Made by a program: the position numbers and the translations under genes. 64,000 nucleotides of DNA from Arthrobacter sp. CAU 1506. Its GTDB lineage: Bacteria; Actinomycetota; Actinomycetes; Actinomycetales; Micrococcaceae. The notes beneath the pieces are model-generated. The model did no database searches. It saw only the letters and a program-made list of their open reading frames with translations, and was not told the origin of the DNA. Shown here one piece after another: positions 1-10,289 of the stretch (positions are counted from its first letter, which is position 1; each line of letters starts with the position of its first letter). The DNA is taken from positions 143,298 to 207,297 of the forward strand of contig NZ_SUKC01000006.1 in the NCBI RefSeq assembly GCF_005047635.1. Reading direction: 5' to 3'.

Positions 1-881
1 TGGGTGAGATCGACCCCCGCCAGATCAACTCCATCGAAATTGCAGACGGCATCACCCTGCGCGTGGGCAAATTCGGCCCCTACCTGGAACGCAACGGCAA
101 CGCCGAAGGGGAGGAGCCGCAGCGCGCCAACGTCCCCGACGATCTGGCCCCGGACGAGCTGACGGCGGAGAAAGCCGTCGAACTGATGGAAACCCAAGGT
201 CCGGGCGAGCGCGAGCTCGGCACGGATCCGGAGACGGGCCGGACCATTGTGGCCAAGGAAGGCCGGTACGGCGCCTACGTCACCGAAGTCATCCACGAGC
301 CGACGGCGGAGGAACTGGCCGCGCAGCCGGTGGAGTACTACAAGAACGGCAAGCCGAAGCCGCCGAAGAAGCCCGCAAAGGTCAAGCCGCGCACCGGGTC
401 GCTGTTCAAGTCGATGAGTGTGGACACGGTGACCCTCGAGGACGCGCTGAAGCTGCTGAGCCTGCCGCGTGTGCTCGGTACCGACGCAGAAGGCGCCGAG
501 ATCACCGTGCAGAACGGCCGCTTCGGCCCGTACCTGAAGAAGGGGACGGATTCGCGGTCGATCGGATCGGAAGAGGAGATCTTCACGATCACGCTGGAGC
601 AGGCGCTGGAGATCTACTCGCAGCCGAAGACCCGTGGTGGCCGTACCGCCGCCGCACCACTGGCCGAGTTCGGCGTGGACCCGGTGTCGGAGAAGAACAT
701 CGTGGTCAAGGACGGCCGCTTCGGCCCGTACATTACCGACGGCGTCACAAACATCACGGTGCCGCGTTCCACCAGCCTCGAGGACCTGACACGCGAGCGG
801 GCCGTTGAACTGCTGGCGGAGAAACGCGCCAAGGGCCCTGCCAAGAAACCAGCCCGGCGCAAGGCCACGGCCAAGAAGTAG
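1..881 (+). CDS. topA: DNA topoisomerase I, C-terminal part (left edge of window cuts it)
   Basis: The reading frame is open from the first bases (codons begin at base 3), so the gene starts outside the window. The visible 292 residues are the C-terminal tail of a bacterial type IA topoisomerase, which relaxes negatively supercoiled DNA. Four topoisomerase C-terminal repeats are visible, each with a G-(R/K)-(F/Y)-G-(P/A)-Y core: VGKFGPYLE near the start, then EGRYGAYV, NGRFGPYL and DGRFGPYI. The last ~20 residues are Lys/Ala/Arg rich (KKPARRKATAKK), the basic tail typical of actinobacterial TopA, which is thought to help processivity. The catalytic Tyr domain is not in view. Confidence 0.93.
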   Translation, partial: GEIDPRQINSIEIADGITLRVGKFGPYLERNGNAEGEEPQRANVPDDLAPDELTAEKAVELMETQGPGERELGTDPETGRTIVAKEGRYGAYVTEVIHEPTAEELAAQPVEYYKNGKPKPPKKPAKVKPRTGSLFKSMSVDTVTLEDALKLLSLPRVLGTDAEGAEITVQNGRFGPYLKKGTDSRSIGSEEEIFTITLEQALEIYSQPKTRGGRTAAAPLAEFGVDPVSEKNIVVKDGRFGPYITDGVTNITVPRSTSLEDLTRERAVELLAEKRAKGPAKKPARRKATAKK

Positions 882-966
882 CTCACCCGCTCCGGCAGCC
901 TGGGCAGTTGCTGCCGGGGCCGGGTCCGGTTGCGGTGCCGGGGCGGCGGCGCTGCATAATATGAGA

Positions 967-1998
967 ATGCGTTTGGGCGTCCTCGACATCGGTTCCAACA
1001 CTGTGCATTTGCTGTTGGTGGATGCCCACCCCGGTGCCCGTCCGGTGCCGTTCGCGTCGCACAAGCGGCCGTTGTCGCTGGTGGCCTACCTGGACGCCGA
1101 TGGCAACATCACGGAGGAAGGCCAGCAGGAACTCATCGGTTTCGTGCGCGAGGCCTGGCGCTTCGCCGGGCAGCACCGCGCCGAAGACATGCTGGCCTTC
1201 TGTACATCCGCCATCCGCGAGGCCGGCAACGGCCGGGCCGTGCTGGACCGGGTCAAGGCGGAGGCCAACGTCACGCTGCAGGAGCTGACCGGCCCGGAAG
1301 AGGCCGGCATGACCCTAGTGGCAGTCCGTCGCTGGTACGGCTGGGGATCGGGCACCGTCCTGGATCTGGACATCGGCGGCGGCTCATTCGAAATGGCGAT
1401 GGGGCATGACGAACAGCCGGACCTGGCTGTCTCGGTGCCGCTGGGCGCCGGCCGGCTGACCAGGCAATGGCTGCCCGAGGACCCGCCGACCGTGAAAAGC
1501 ATCAAGGAACTGCACGGCTACATCCGTGACACCCTGGCTCCCGCCGTGGCGGAGTTCGCCGCCTTGGGCCGGCCGGACATGGTGGTGGGAACGTCCAAGA
1601 CGTTCCGCTCGCTGGCCCGGATTGCCGGAGCCGCTCCCTCGGCGGCCGGCCCCTACGTGCGGCGCGAATTGCACCGGACCGACTTGTCCCTGTGGGCCCG
1701 ACGGCTGGCGGCCATGCCGGTCAACGACCGCGTGAATCTGCCGGGGGTTTCGGTGGTGCGGGCGCCGCAGGTGCTGGCGGGCGCGATGGTTGCCGAAGCA
1801 GCGATGGAAATGTTCCGGATCGAGACGCTGCAGATCTGCCCGTGGGCGCTGCGCGAAGGCCTGATCCTCAAACGCTTCGACCACCTGCTTTACGACAGCG
1901 ATGCGCCGGTTAGCCCGGTGGGCACCATGCTGGTGCAGAAGGCGGTGGAGCCGGCCCCCGCCGTCGAAATAGTGGGAAGCTCGCAGCGCGGCAATTGA
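967..1998 (+). CDS. Ppx/GppA family exopolyphosphatase / pppGpp phosphohydrolase
   Basis: A 343-residue member of the ASKHA-fold Ppx/GppA family, which hydrolyses polyphosphate and/or pppGpp. The first phosphate-binding loop LDIGSNTVH is at residues 6-14 and the second, LDIGGGSFE, at about 133-141. It is short, as in the actinobacterial Ppx1/Ppx2 group. I chose ATG 967 because a -10-like CATAAT (955-960) lies six bases before it, giving a leaderless mRNA, and because family members begin MRLGVLD; ATG 961 is the alternative, and the open frame further upstream overlaps topA and is not conserved in character. The gene follows topA by 85 bases. Confidence 0.88.
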   Translation: MRLGVLDIGSNTVHLLLVDAHPGARPVPFASHKRPLSLVAYLDADGNITEEGQQELIGFVREAWRFAGQHRAEDMLAFCTSAIREAGNGRAVLDRVKAEANVTLQELTGPEEAGMTLVAVRRWYGWGSGTVLDLDIGGGSFEMAMGHDEQPDLAVSVPLGAGRLTRQWLPEDPPTVKSIKELHGYIRDTLAPAVAEFAALGRPDMVVGTSKTFRSLARIAGAAPSAAGPYVRRELHRTDLSLWARRLAAMPVNDRVNLPGVSVVRAPQVLAGAMVAEAAMEMFRIETLQICPWALREGLILKRFDHLLYDSDAPVSPVGTMLVQKAVEPAPAVEIVGSSQRGN

Positions 1999-2387
1999 CT
2001 GGCTCCGCAGTTGGTGGACGCGCGTTGACGTCGGACGGCTCTGCGTTCATCGGTCGAACTTCACGGGTCGAAAGAGGGCGACGGGTTGAGGATATTGCTG
2101 CTCGTGCTGGAGCTCAGCGCTCGACATTACGGAGCTTAAAAGGCGGTGCCGGCGAACATTGCGGTCGGTTGGGGGAGTCAACCGCTGTTCGCCGGCACCC
2201 GGACCGGACCAGCAGATCCGGTCCATCATCACTCGCACCTTGATGAGGTGATATAGACACTAGAGGGCGAAGTTGGGATAACCCCCTTAAGAACCTGAAA
2301 AGCAGCTGTGAGTTGTTTTTGCTGCCGTCCCGCTACCCGCCGTCGGGGTCCAGCGCGCTGCGCGCCCGGGCAGGCCCGCGTGATTCA
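1999..2387. other. 389-bp intergenic region with two strong hairpins
   Basis: No convincing gene. It holds two perfect inverted repeats: arms 2145-2158 / 2186-2199 (14 bp, GGTGCCGGCGAACA, with an inner GCGGT/ACCGC pairing) and arms 2201-2208 / 2217-2224 (GGACCGGA/TCCGGTCC). Neither is followed by a T-run. The rest, 2225-2387, has AT-richer patches (GATATAGACACTAG near 2252) that could be a promoter, but I cannot assign one. Confidence 0.5.
2145..2224. repeat. Paired hairpins between ppx and proC
   Basis: A 14-bp perfect stem with a structured 27-nt loop is followed after one base by an 8-bp perfect stem. They may form a factor-dependent terminator for the ppx transcript or a structured RNA. 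There is no U-tract, so a simple intrinsic terminator is not supported. Confidence 0.6.
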
Positions 2388-3257
2388 ATGGCAGACATGA
2401 CTGCTGAAGCCACTGGAACGTCACCCACCCGCCGCACCGTCTTCCTGGGCTGTGGCTCCATGAGCGAGGCCATCCTTGTGGGCCTGCTGTCCGCCGGAAC
2501 ACCAGCGGGCAATGTGACGGCAACGGTGCGCCGCAGCGAGCGTGCCGAGGAGCTGCGTCGGCGCTACCCGGGTCTGACGGTGCTGGCCGAGAATGACGAC
2601 GCCGGTGCCAACGCTGCCGCCGTGCAGGGCGCCGACGTTGCGGTGCTGGGGGTCAAACCGGTGGGCATTGCCGACATGTGCCGCAGCATCGCCCCGGCGC
2701 TGGATCCGACGACGGTGGTGGTCTCTGTGGCGGCGGCGGTCACCATCGATACGATGGAAGCGGCGCTGCCGGAAGGCCAGCCGCTGGTGCGCAGCATGCC
2801 CAATACGCCGCTTAAGGTCCGCCGCGGGGCCGTCGGTATCTCGGCGGGCAGCCAGGTGACCGATTCCCAGTTGAACGCCGCCCGTGAGGTGTTCGCCGGA
2901 GCCGGCACCGTCGTCGTCGTCCCGGAGGACCAGTTGGACGCGGTGTCCGCGGTCAGCGGTTCGGGTCCCGCCTACGCGTTCTATCTGGCCGAAGCGATGG
3001 CTGCTGCCGGGGTGGAGCTGGGGCTGGACCCAAAGCTGTCCATGACGCTGGCCCGCGAAACGGTGGCCGGGGCCGGCATCATGCTTTCCGAGCAGGACGC
3101 TGACCCGGCGGTGCTGCGCCGCAATGTCACCAGCCCCAATGGCACCACGGAGCGGGCCATCGCCGCTTTCGATGAGGCCGGGCTGCCGAAAATCATTGCG
3201 CGCGGCGCAGCGGCCGCCGCGGAACGGGCGGCCGAACTGTCCCGCGAGCTCGCCTGA
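2388..3257 (+). CDS. proC: Pyrroline-5-carboxylate reductase
   Basis: Catalyses the last step of proline synthesis, NAD(P)H-dependent reduction of pyrroline-5-carboxylate. The 289-residue protein has the N-terminal Rossmann motif FLGCGSMSEAI (about residues 18-28), the central SMPNTP motif, the helical-domain signature AVSGSGPAYAFYLAEAM (from about 187) and the C-terminal VTSPNGTT substrate-binding motif, so it is full length. ATG 2388 gives MADMTAEA; ATG 2397 is equally possible and would be leaderless behind TTCAAT (2384-2389). It stands alone, convergent with the potassium uptake genes. Confidence 0.92.
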   Translation: MADMTAEATGTSPTRRTVFLGCGSMSEAILVGLLSAGTPAGNVTATVRRSERAEELRRRYPGLTVLAENDDAGANAAAVQGADVAVLGVKPVGIADMCRSIAPALDPTTVVVSVAAAVTIDTMEAALPEGQPLVRSMPNTPLKVRRGAVGISAGSQVTDSQLNAAREVFAGAGTVVVVPEDQLDAVSAVSGSGPAYAFYLAEAMAAAGVELGLDPKLSMTLARETVAGAGIMLSEQDADPAVLRRNVTSPNGTTERAIAAFDEAGLPKIIARGAAAAAERAAELSRELA

Positions 3258-3325
3258 GCTGCTCGTCCAGCGGGCGGCAGCAGCGGCGCAACCGGATTGC
3301 GCGCCCGGCTCGGGGATGAGTCAGT

Positions 3326-3384
3326 GCCGCGTCAGGGCCAAGCCCGGATCAGGGCTGCTTCAGGGGCGCGTCAGGGCCGCGCGG
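3326..3384. repeat. Degenerate TCAGGG repeats at the 3' end of the ktrA-like gene
   Basis: Read on the minus strand the region behind (and including) the ktrA stop repeats CCCTGA four times, twice inside the longer unit GGCCCTGACGCG. Every unit carries a TGA. It is one example of a recurring pattern in this window: short tandem copies of the gene end after the stop codon. Confidence 0.5.
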
Positions 3385-4057
3385 CGAAGCGTTCCAGCAG
3401 GTCTACGTGGCCGGAGACAATCAGCATGTCCCGGCTGGACACCTTGGTTTCCGGACGTGCGTAGGTGAAGTCTTCGCCGGGGGATTTCACCCCCACCACG
3501 GTGACGCCGTACTTGGAGCGCACCTGTGACTCGCCCAGGGTGAAGCCCTGCGTTTCCTTCGGCGGGTACATCTTCACAATGGCGAATCCATCGTCGAACT
3601 CGATGAAGTCCAGCATGCGGCCGCCCACCAGGTGGGCGGCGCGCCGGCCGGCGTCTGCCTCGGGGTAGATCACGTGGTTGGCGCCGATGCGGGAGAGGAT
3701 CTTGCCGTGCGAGGGCGTGATGGCCTTGACCCAAAGGTGTTCGATGCCCAGATCCACCAGATTAACGGTGATCAGCACCGAGGACTCGATCGACGTGCCG
3801 ACCCCGACAACTGCCGCGCTAAACTCTTGGGCACCCAGCTGGCGCAGTGCGTCGATGTTGGTGGCGTCCGCCTCCACCACATGGGTCAGTTGGCCCGACC
3901 ACTTCTGCACCAGCGCCGGATCCCGTTCGATCGCCAGTACCTCGCGGCCCTGCCGGACCAGCTGTTCAGCGGTGGAGGCGCCAAACCGGCCCAAGCCGAC
4001 GACCAACACGGGCGCATTGTGGGCGGGGCGTTTGTTTGATGCGGACTTGTCAGCCAA
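3371..4057 (-). CDS. Potassium uptake regulatory subunit (KtrA/TrkA, RCK domains)
   Basis: Cytosolic NAD(H)/nucleotide-binding gating subunit of a Trk/Ktr potassium channel-transporter. Residues 17-26 (VLVVGLGRFG) are the RCK_N Rossmann loop, with the ribose-binding acid at the end of strand 2 (AIERD); residues from about 150 form the TrkA_C domain. No in-frame ATG or GTG fits the N-terminus; I chose TTG at 4057, which is preceded by GAGAGG at a good distance and overlaps the stop of the upstream trkH-like gene by 8 bp, as expected for translational coupling. The product is 228 residues, normal for KtrA. Confidence 0.85.
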   Translation of the reverse strand: MADKSASNKRPAHNAPVLVVGLGRFGASTAEQLVRQGREVLAIERDPALVQKWSGQLTHVVEADATNIDALRQLGAQEFSAAVVGVGTSIESSVLITVNLVDLGIEHLWVKAITPSHGKILSRIGANHVIYPEADAGRRAAHLVGGRMLDFIEFDDGFAIVKMYPPKETQGFTLGESQVRSKYGVTVVGVKSPGEDFTYARPETKVSSRDMLIVSGHVDLLERFAARP

Positions 4058-5462
4058 TGATCGGCCTCTCTTCTGGGTAGTGGAACAACTGGCGCCGTTC
4101 GCGCAGCGCCAACGCGGCGGCAAGGGTGATGGTCCCGACACGGCCCGCGAACATCAGCGCGCACAGCACGTATTTGCCCTCGGGGGGCAGCTCGGCGCTG
4201 AGGCCTGTGCTCAAGCCGCAGGTGGCGAACGCGGAGATGACTTCGAACAGCACCCGGTCCAGGGTCGCGCCGGTGAGGGCCAAGAGTATCCCGGACGCGA
4301 CGGCCACAAAGGTGGCGCCCATGACGATCACCGAGATGGCCACCCGCATGGCGCCCTCCGGAATGGCCCGGCCGTGGATCTTCACGTCGCGGTCGCCGCG
4401 GGCTTCGGCGACGATGGCCAGGAACACGATGGCGATGGTCGTGACCTTGATGCCGCCGGCCGTCGATGCGGAACCGCCCCCGGCGAACATCAGGGCGTCG
4501 GTGAACAGCATGGTGGTGGGCTCCAGGTTGTTCATGTCCACCAGATTGAAGCCGAGCGAGCGGGTCATGACGGAGGCGAAGGCGGCGTGAAGGGTCTTGT
4601 CCCAACCGGTCATCCCGCCGATCGTCTCCGGATTGTTCCACTCCATGGCCCCCCATACGAGGGCGCCGACCACCAGCAGGATCACCGACACCTCGACGGT
4701 GAGCTTGGTGTGCAGGTTCCATTTGCTGAACCGCCAGCCGCGCTCCAGCAACACCATCACCACCGGGAAGCCGAGGCTGCCCAAGAAGCCTCCGACCATC
4801 AGCGGAATCAGGATCCACTCGTCGGTTTCGTAGGGAACCAGCCCGTCGGTGTGCGGGGTGAAACCGGCATTGTTGAAGGACGAAATGGAGTAGAAGATGC
4901 CGTGCCAGACGGCCTGGGGAAAGGATTCGCCAAGCATCAGGAAGCGGGGGAAAAGCACCAGCGCCAGGATCACTTCGATAATGACCGAGGTGGTGATCAC
5001 GATCCGCAGCAGGGTGCCGACTTCGCCGAGGCGCCCGGCGTTGCTCATGGCCGATTGGGCAATCAGCTTGCCACGGACACCCAGTCGCTTGCTCACCATG
5101 AGCGCCAACAACGAGGCCAGCGTCAGCGTGCCCAAGCCGCCGATGAAAATGGCCAGCAGGATGACGGCTTGGCCCAGGAACGTCCAATGGATGGCCGTGG
5201 AAACCACGGTCAGCCCCGTGACGCAGACCGCGGAGACCGCGGTGAAGAAAGCGTCATACAGCGGGGTGATTTGCCCGTCCCGGGCGGCCGCGGGCAGGGA
5301 CAGCAGCCCGGTGAACACCAGGATCACCGCCACGTAGACGATCAGGGCCAGCCGCGCAGGCGAGCTGTTGGCGACGCTGTCCACGAAGTCGCGGAGCGTG
5401 CGCAAGAGCCAGAATCGTCCGTGGTCCTGCTCGGCCAGCCACGACGGCTGCTGTCTGGTCAT
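4050..5462 (-). CDS. Potassium uptake membrane subunit (TrkH/KtrB family)
   Basis: A 470-residue integral membrane K+ translocating subunit with four M1-P-M2 repeats. The four selectivity-filter segments are visible: VTGLT (81-85), NNAGF (197-201), RSLGF (301-305) and CGLSTG (415-420), each with the conserved Gly. Its length and its single RCK partner directly downstream point to a KtrAB-type system rather than large TrkH/TrkA. The gene leads the two-gene minus-strand operon and is divergent from the acuC-like gene; the spacer of about 120 bp must hold both promoters. Confidence 0.92.
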   Translation of the reverse strand: MTRQQPSWLAEQDHGRFWLLRTLRDFVDSVANSSPARLALIVYVAVILVFTGLLSLPAAARDGQITPLYDAFFTAVSAVCVTGLTVVSTAIHWTFLGQAVILLAIFIGGLGTLTLASLLALMVSKRLGVRGKLIAQSAMSNAGRLGEVGTLLRIVITTSVIIEVILALVLFPRFLMLGESFPQAVWHGIFYSISSFNNAGFTPHTDGLVPYETDEWILIPLMVGGFLGSLGFPVVMVLLERGWRFSKWNLHTKLTVEVSVILLVVGALVWGAMEWNNPETIGGMTGWDKTLHAAFASVMTRSLGFNLVDMNNLEPTTMLFTDALMFAGGGSASTAGGIKVTTIAIVFLAIVAEARGDRDVKIHGRAIPEGAMRVAISVIVMGATFVAVASGILLALTGATLDRVLFEVISAFATCGLSTGLSAELPPEGKYVLCALMFAGRVGTITLAAALALRERRQLFHYPEERPIIG

Positions 5463-5571
5463 CCCGATCGCTTCTGTCCGGCTCCGAATCGCTGATTTGT
5501 TCCTTGCAGTAGTAAATCATCAATTACCCGTGCGGGCGCCGGACGAATGCGTGCCGGAGAGCGGTTTCGCG

Positions 5572-5585
5572 TAGCCTGTCTGTGA
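5572..5585 (+). promoter_or_regulatory. Probable leaderless promoter of the acuC-like gene
   Basis: TAGCCT (5572-5577) lies seven bases before ATG 5585, with no Shine-Dalgarno sequence between, so transcription is expected to begin at or next to the start codon. Confidence 0.55.
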
Positions 5586-6787
5586 TGTCAGCTACCCCAG
5601 TTCCCCCGGTTCCCACTTTGGCGGTGTGGAGCGACTCCCTCTTGGCCTACAATTTCGGCGCTCACCACCCCATGTCCCCGATCCGGTTGGAGCTGACCGC
5701 GCGGTTGGCCGACGAGTACGCCATCTTCCACCGGCCGAATGTCACTTTGGCCGCGGCGGAGAGTGCCGGGGACGCCGAGTTGGAAACGGTCCACGATCCG
5801 GCCTACGTCGCAGCGGTGAAGGCGGTCAGCGACGACCCGACGGCGGTGGATGAAGCGCGCGGACTCGGCACCGAAGACGATCCGGTGTTCGCCGGTATGC
5901 ATGCCGCCAGCGCCCGGATTGCTGGCGCCTCGCTCCAGTCGGCGTCCGCCATTCTGGACGGGTCGGCGCTGCATGCGGTCAATTTTGCCGGCGGCATGCA
6001 CCACGCGGCGCGAGGCAAGGCGAGCGGCTTCTGCATCTACAACGACTGCGCGCTGGCCATCCAACGCTTGCTGGACGGCGGCGTGCAACGTGTTGCCTAT
6101 GTGGACGTTGATGCCCACCACGGCGATGGCGTGCAGTCGATTTTCTACGACGACCCGCGGGTGCTGACCATCTCCCTGCATGAGACCGGCACCCACCTGT
6201 TTCCCGGAACGGGTTTCGCCAACGAAAGCGGTGGCCCGGAGGCGCTGGGCAGTTCGGTCAACGTAGCCCTTCCGCCCCGGAGCGGTGATGCAGCCTTCCT
6301 GCGCGCCTTCCACGCGGTGGTCCCGCAACTGGTCAGGGCCTTTGCGCCCGAAGTAATCGTCAGCCAGCATGGCTGCGACAACCACGCCCGCGACATGCTG
6401 AGCAGCCTGCGCCTGAGCATTGACGCGCAACGGCAGATGATGCTGGACATGGCCGATCTTGCCCGCGAGGTCGCGGGCGACCGGTGGATCGCCACCGGCG
6501 GCGGCGGCTACGACGTCTTCAACGTGGTCCCTCGGTCCTGGACCCACATGCTGGCCATTGTTTCCGGCCGGCCCATCCCGTTGCACAGCGAGGTGCCGCA
6601 GTCCTGGCACGAGTACGTGGAGGTCCGGTACGGTCAGCAGGCTCCGCTGTACATGGGCGACGACGCCGACCTCTGGTGGCGTTCCTGGGAAGTCGGTTAT
6701 GACCCGAACGACAGCGTGGACCGCACCGTGATGGCTACCCGCAAGGAAATCTTCCCGTACCACGGCCTGGATCCGTGGTTCGACTGA
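5585..6787 (+). CDS. acuC: AcuC-type class I histone deacetylase family protein
   Basis: A 400-residue zinc deacetylase of the arginase/HDAC fold. In bacteria AcuC removes acetyl groups from lysines of acetyl-CoA synthetase, which fits but is not shown here, since no acsA is nearby. Catalytic features seen: the tandem His in GGMHHA, the zinc-binding motif DVDAHHGDG, the second zinc Asp in QHGCDNH, and the C-terminal ATGGGGYD loop. GTG at 5582 precedes ATG 5585; I prefer ATG because of the -10 box TAGCCT seven bases upstream. It is transcribed alone. Confidence 0.88.
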   Translation: MSATPVPPVPTLAVWSDSLLAYNFGAHHPMSPIRLELTARLADEYAIFHRPNVTLAAAESAGDAELETVHDPAYVAAVKAVSDDPTAVDEARGLGTEDDPVFAGMHAASARIAGASLQSASAILDGSALHAVNFAGGMHHAARGKASGFCIYNDCALAIQRLLDGGVQRVAYVDVDAHHGDGVQSIFYDDPRVLTISLHETGTHLFPGTGFANESGGPEALGSSVNVALPPRSGDAAFLRAFHAVVPQLVRAFAPEVIVSQHGCDNHARDMLSSLRLSIDAQRQMMLDMADLAREVAGDRWIATGGGGYDVFNVVPRSWTHMLAIVSGRPIPLHSEVPQSWHEYVEVRYGQQAPLYMGDDADLWWRSWEVGYDPNDSVDRTVMATRKEIFPYHGLDPWFD

Positions 6788-6908
6788 GCCGTCCGCTCCC
6801 GTCCCCGGGTGGTGTTCCGGCAGCCATGGTGTAACGATTTCGCTGCCTGCGGTTTCCGAATGGCCGCCGGGGGTGCCCGGCGAGCATATATGCGATTAGG
6901 GTAATGGA

Positions 6909-7382
6909 ATGGCCATCGATGACGTCTTTGCAGTGATTGCCGAAGGTACGCGCCGGGACATACTCGGTTCGCTTCGCGACGGGGATAAGGCGGTCGGCGA
7001 GCTGGTCGAAGAACTCGAAGTCAGCCAGCCGACCGTCTCCAAGCACCTGAAGGTGCTGCGCGAGGCAGGCTTGGTGTCCATGCGCGCCCAGGGGCAGAAG
7101 CGGTACTACTCGCTGCGGACCGGGCCGCTGCAGGATGTGGCCGAATGGATTGTCGGCTTCGGTGTCGAAGTGCTGCCCGCGGCCGAGCCGGTGGCACCGG
7201 TGGTGGCGGCCGCCGTCGTTGCTCCCCAAGAGCCGGGACATGCGGTCTCCGGGCGCAGCCTGGAGGTTCCGGTGCCGGCCAACCTCAGCCGGTCGCTGGG
7301 GCAGGCTGCGAACAAGGCAACCACCAAGGCTGCCGACCTCTTTGCACATCTGCCCAAACTGCCGCGTCGCCGCCGCGGGTAA
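6909..7382 (+). CDS. ArsR/winged-helix transcriptional regulator
   Basis: A 157-residue protein. Residues 1-75 are an ArsR-type winged helix (recognition helix VSQPTVSKHLKVLREAGLV, wing MRAQGQKRYYSL). There is no CVC or similar metal motif, so metal sensing is unlikely. The C-terminal half is Ala/Val/Pro rich and ends in a basic KLPRRRRG tail, reminiscent of regulators with a disordered extension. The start is fixed by TAGGGT (6897-6902), exactly six bases before ATG 6909, a leaderless arrangement. The target is unknown. Confidence 0.8.
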   Translation: MAIDDVFAVIAEGTRRDILGSLRDGDKAVGELVEELEVSQPTVSKHLKVLREAGLVSMRAQGQKRYYSLRTGPLQDVAEWIVGFGVEVLPAAEPVAPVVAAAVVAPQEPGHAVSGRSLEVPVPANLSRSLGQAANKATTKAADLFAHLPKLPRRRRG

Positions 7383-9095
<1,713 letters not shown>

Positions 9096-9125
9096 TCCCG
9101 CTGACCCAGCAAAGCCCACAGCACG

Positions 9126-9162
9126 ACGACGGTGCCCGCCCTCAGGCGGGCACCGTCGTTTT
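9126..9162 (+). terminator. Intrinsic terminator of gdhA
   Basis: A perfect 15-bp stem (ACGACGGTGCCCGCC / its complement at 9145-9159) with a CTCA loop is followed by TTTT. It lies 30 bp after the gdhA stop and just before the promoter of the next gene. Confidence 0.92.
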
Positions 9163-9180
9163 GGTCTCGGTGCGGAACTG

Positions 9181-9193
9181 TAAGCTCGGTCCA
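9181..9193 (+). promoter_or_regulatory. Probable leaderless promoter of the BadF-like kinase gene
   Basis: TAAGCT (9181-9186) is followed by six bases and ATG 9193, with no Shine-Dalgarno sequence. Confidence 0.6.
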
Positions 9194-10107
9194 TGGTTCA
9201 GACACTGATCGGGCTGGATATCGGCGGCAGCAAGACGCACGGAATCCGGCTGGACGACGGCCGGGTGGCCGCCGAAGCGACGGCGGGCAGTGCCAACGTG
9301 CAGAACGCCAGCCCGGCCCAGGCCGCGGCTGCCTTGTCCGACGTGTTCGGCCGGCTTGGCGCAGCCCGGGTAGCCGCGGTCTACGCCGGGGCCGGCGGCA
9401 TCGACACCGACGGCGACGCCGCCGCGCTGCGCGCATTGGTTGCCCCGCTGGCTCCCGGAGCGGACATCCACGTGGTCCACGACACCCGGCTGGTGCTGGC
9501 CGCCGGCCACCGGAGGACCGGAATCGGCGTGGTGGCCGGTACCGGATCGTCCGTGTGGGGCGTCAACGACGCCGGCGAGGAAGCCCGCGCCGGCGGTTGG
9601 GGGCACCTGCTCGGAGACGAAGGCAGCGGCTACTGGCTGGGCCGGGAGGCTGTCCGGCATGCGCTCTCCCGGCTGGATGCCGGCCTGCAGCCGGATCGGC
9701 TGACGGCGCTGCTGTTGACGGACTGCGGACTCCGGAAACCCGTGGACTTGATCGCCCTGTTCCACTCGCCGCAGACCGACCGGCGGTTCTGGGCGGACAA
9801 GTCCCGGGTAGTGGTGGCCGCCGCCGAGGAGGGCGAGGAGCCCGCTGCAGGGATTATCGACCGGGCAGCGGCCGACCTCGCCGGCCAGATCCGTCTGGTA
9901 GCGGCACGGCTCGGCTTGGCCGGCCCGGTGGTCCTTGGCGGCGGACTGGGAGCCAACGTCCAGCGCTTCCAGCGGGCTGTCGCCGCCGCGCTGGAGCCGC
10001 ACGGCATTACCGACATCCATCCGCTGGACCGGGAACCGGTCTTCGGTATCGATGTCCTGGCCGGACTGGCCGGGCTGACCTCATCGGACGCGGCGAGGCA
10101 CCGGTGA
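9193..10107 (+). CDS. BadF/BadG/BcrA-type ATPase, N-acetylglucosamine kinase-like
   Basis: A 304-residue ASKHA-fold sugar kinase or ATPase. Visible are the N-terminal phosphate-1 loop LIGLDIGGSKTHGI (residues 5-18), the phosphate-2/adenosine region GVVAGTGSSVWG at about 112-123, the GGWGHLLGDEGSGYWLG motif typical of eukaryotic-type N-acetylglucosamine kinases, and a late GGGLGANV. It most likely phosphorylates N-acetylglucosamine or a related amino sugar from wall turnover or chitin. The substrate is inferred from family only. It is transcribed alone. Confidence 0.82.
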   Translation: MVQTLIGLDIGGSKTHGIRLDDGRVAAEATAGSANVQNASPAQAAAALSDVFGRLGAARVAAVYAGAGGIDTDGDAAALRALVAPLAPGADIHVVHDTRLVLAAGHRRTGIGVVAGTGSSVWGVNDAGEEARAGGWGHLLGDEGSGYWLGREAVRHALSRLDAGLQPDRLTALLLTDCGLRKPVDLIALFHSPQTDRRFWADKSRVVVAAAEEGEEPAAGIIDRAAADLAGQIRLVAARLGLAGPVVLGGGLGANVQRFQRAVAAALEPHGITDIHPLDREPVFGIDVLAGLAGLTSSDAARHR

Positions 10108-10214
10108 GCGCACCGCAGGGGCGACCGGCGGAACCGGCCGGGGAGGCCCGATCCGCCGGCGTCACAATCGGTCATGTCGCGGGTGCCGGTTTTCCGGCCT
10201 CGGAGCATGCGGCG

Positions 10215-10227
10215 TAGAGTGCCGGTA
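10215..10227 (+). promoter_or_regulatory. Promoter of the aro leader transcript
   Basis: TAGAGT (10215-10220) lies exactly six bases before ATG 10227, so the mRNA is expected to start at the AUG of the leader peptide. Confidence 0.6.
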
Positions 10228-10289
10228 TGACGACTCGTTGGTATGCGTATTTTGCGTTGGCTCTGGAGGGGCCTGACGTAACCGCATAG
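10227..10289 (+). CDS. Aromatic amino acid leader peptide (20 residues)
   Basis: A short reading frame encodes MTTRWYAYF followed by ALALEGPDVTA and TAG. Codons 5-9 are TGG TAT GCG TAT TTT, so Trp, Tyr, Tyr and Phe fall within five codons directly upstream of a DAHP synthase gene. This is the hallmark of ribosome-mediated attenuation: scarcity of any charged aromatic tRNA would stall the ribosome here. The start lies six bases behind a -10 box, so the peptide is translated from a leaderless message. A comparable leader peptide in front of aroF is known in Corynebacterium glutamicum. Confidence 0.85.
   Translation: MTTRWYAYFALALEGPDVTA

Noticed and set aside
805..966. Upstream extension of the Ppx/GppA frame
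   Set aside because: It overlaps the topA end, is Ala/Arg/Pro-rich without homology, and the conserved N-terminus and -10 box point to 967.
1995..2243. Small plus-strand frame behind ppx
   Set aside because: Low-complexity translation, no ribosome binding site, and it crosses the strong hairpins.
3678..5495. A 605-codon open frame antisense to the potassium uptake genes
   Set aside because: Composition (Gln/His/Asp/Gly-rich) is that of a shadow frame in high-GC DNA; the minus-strand genes have complete TrkH and RCK motifs.
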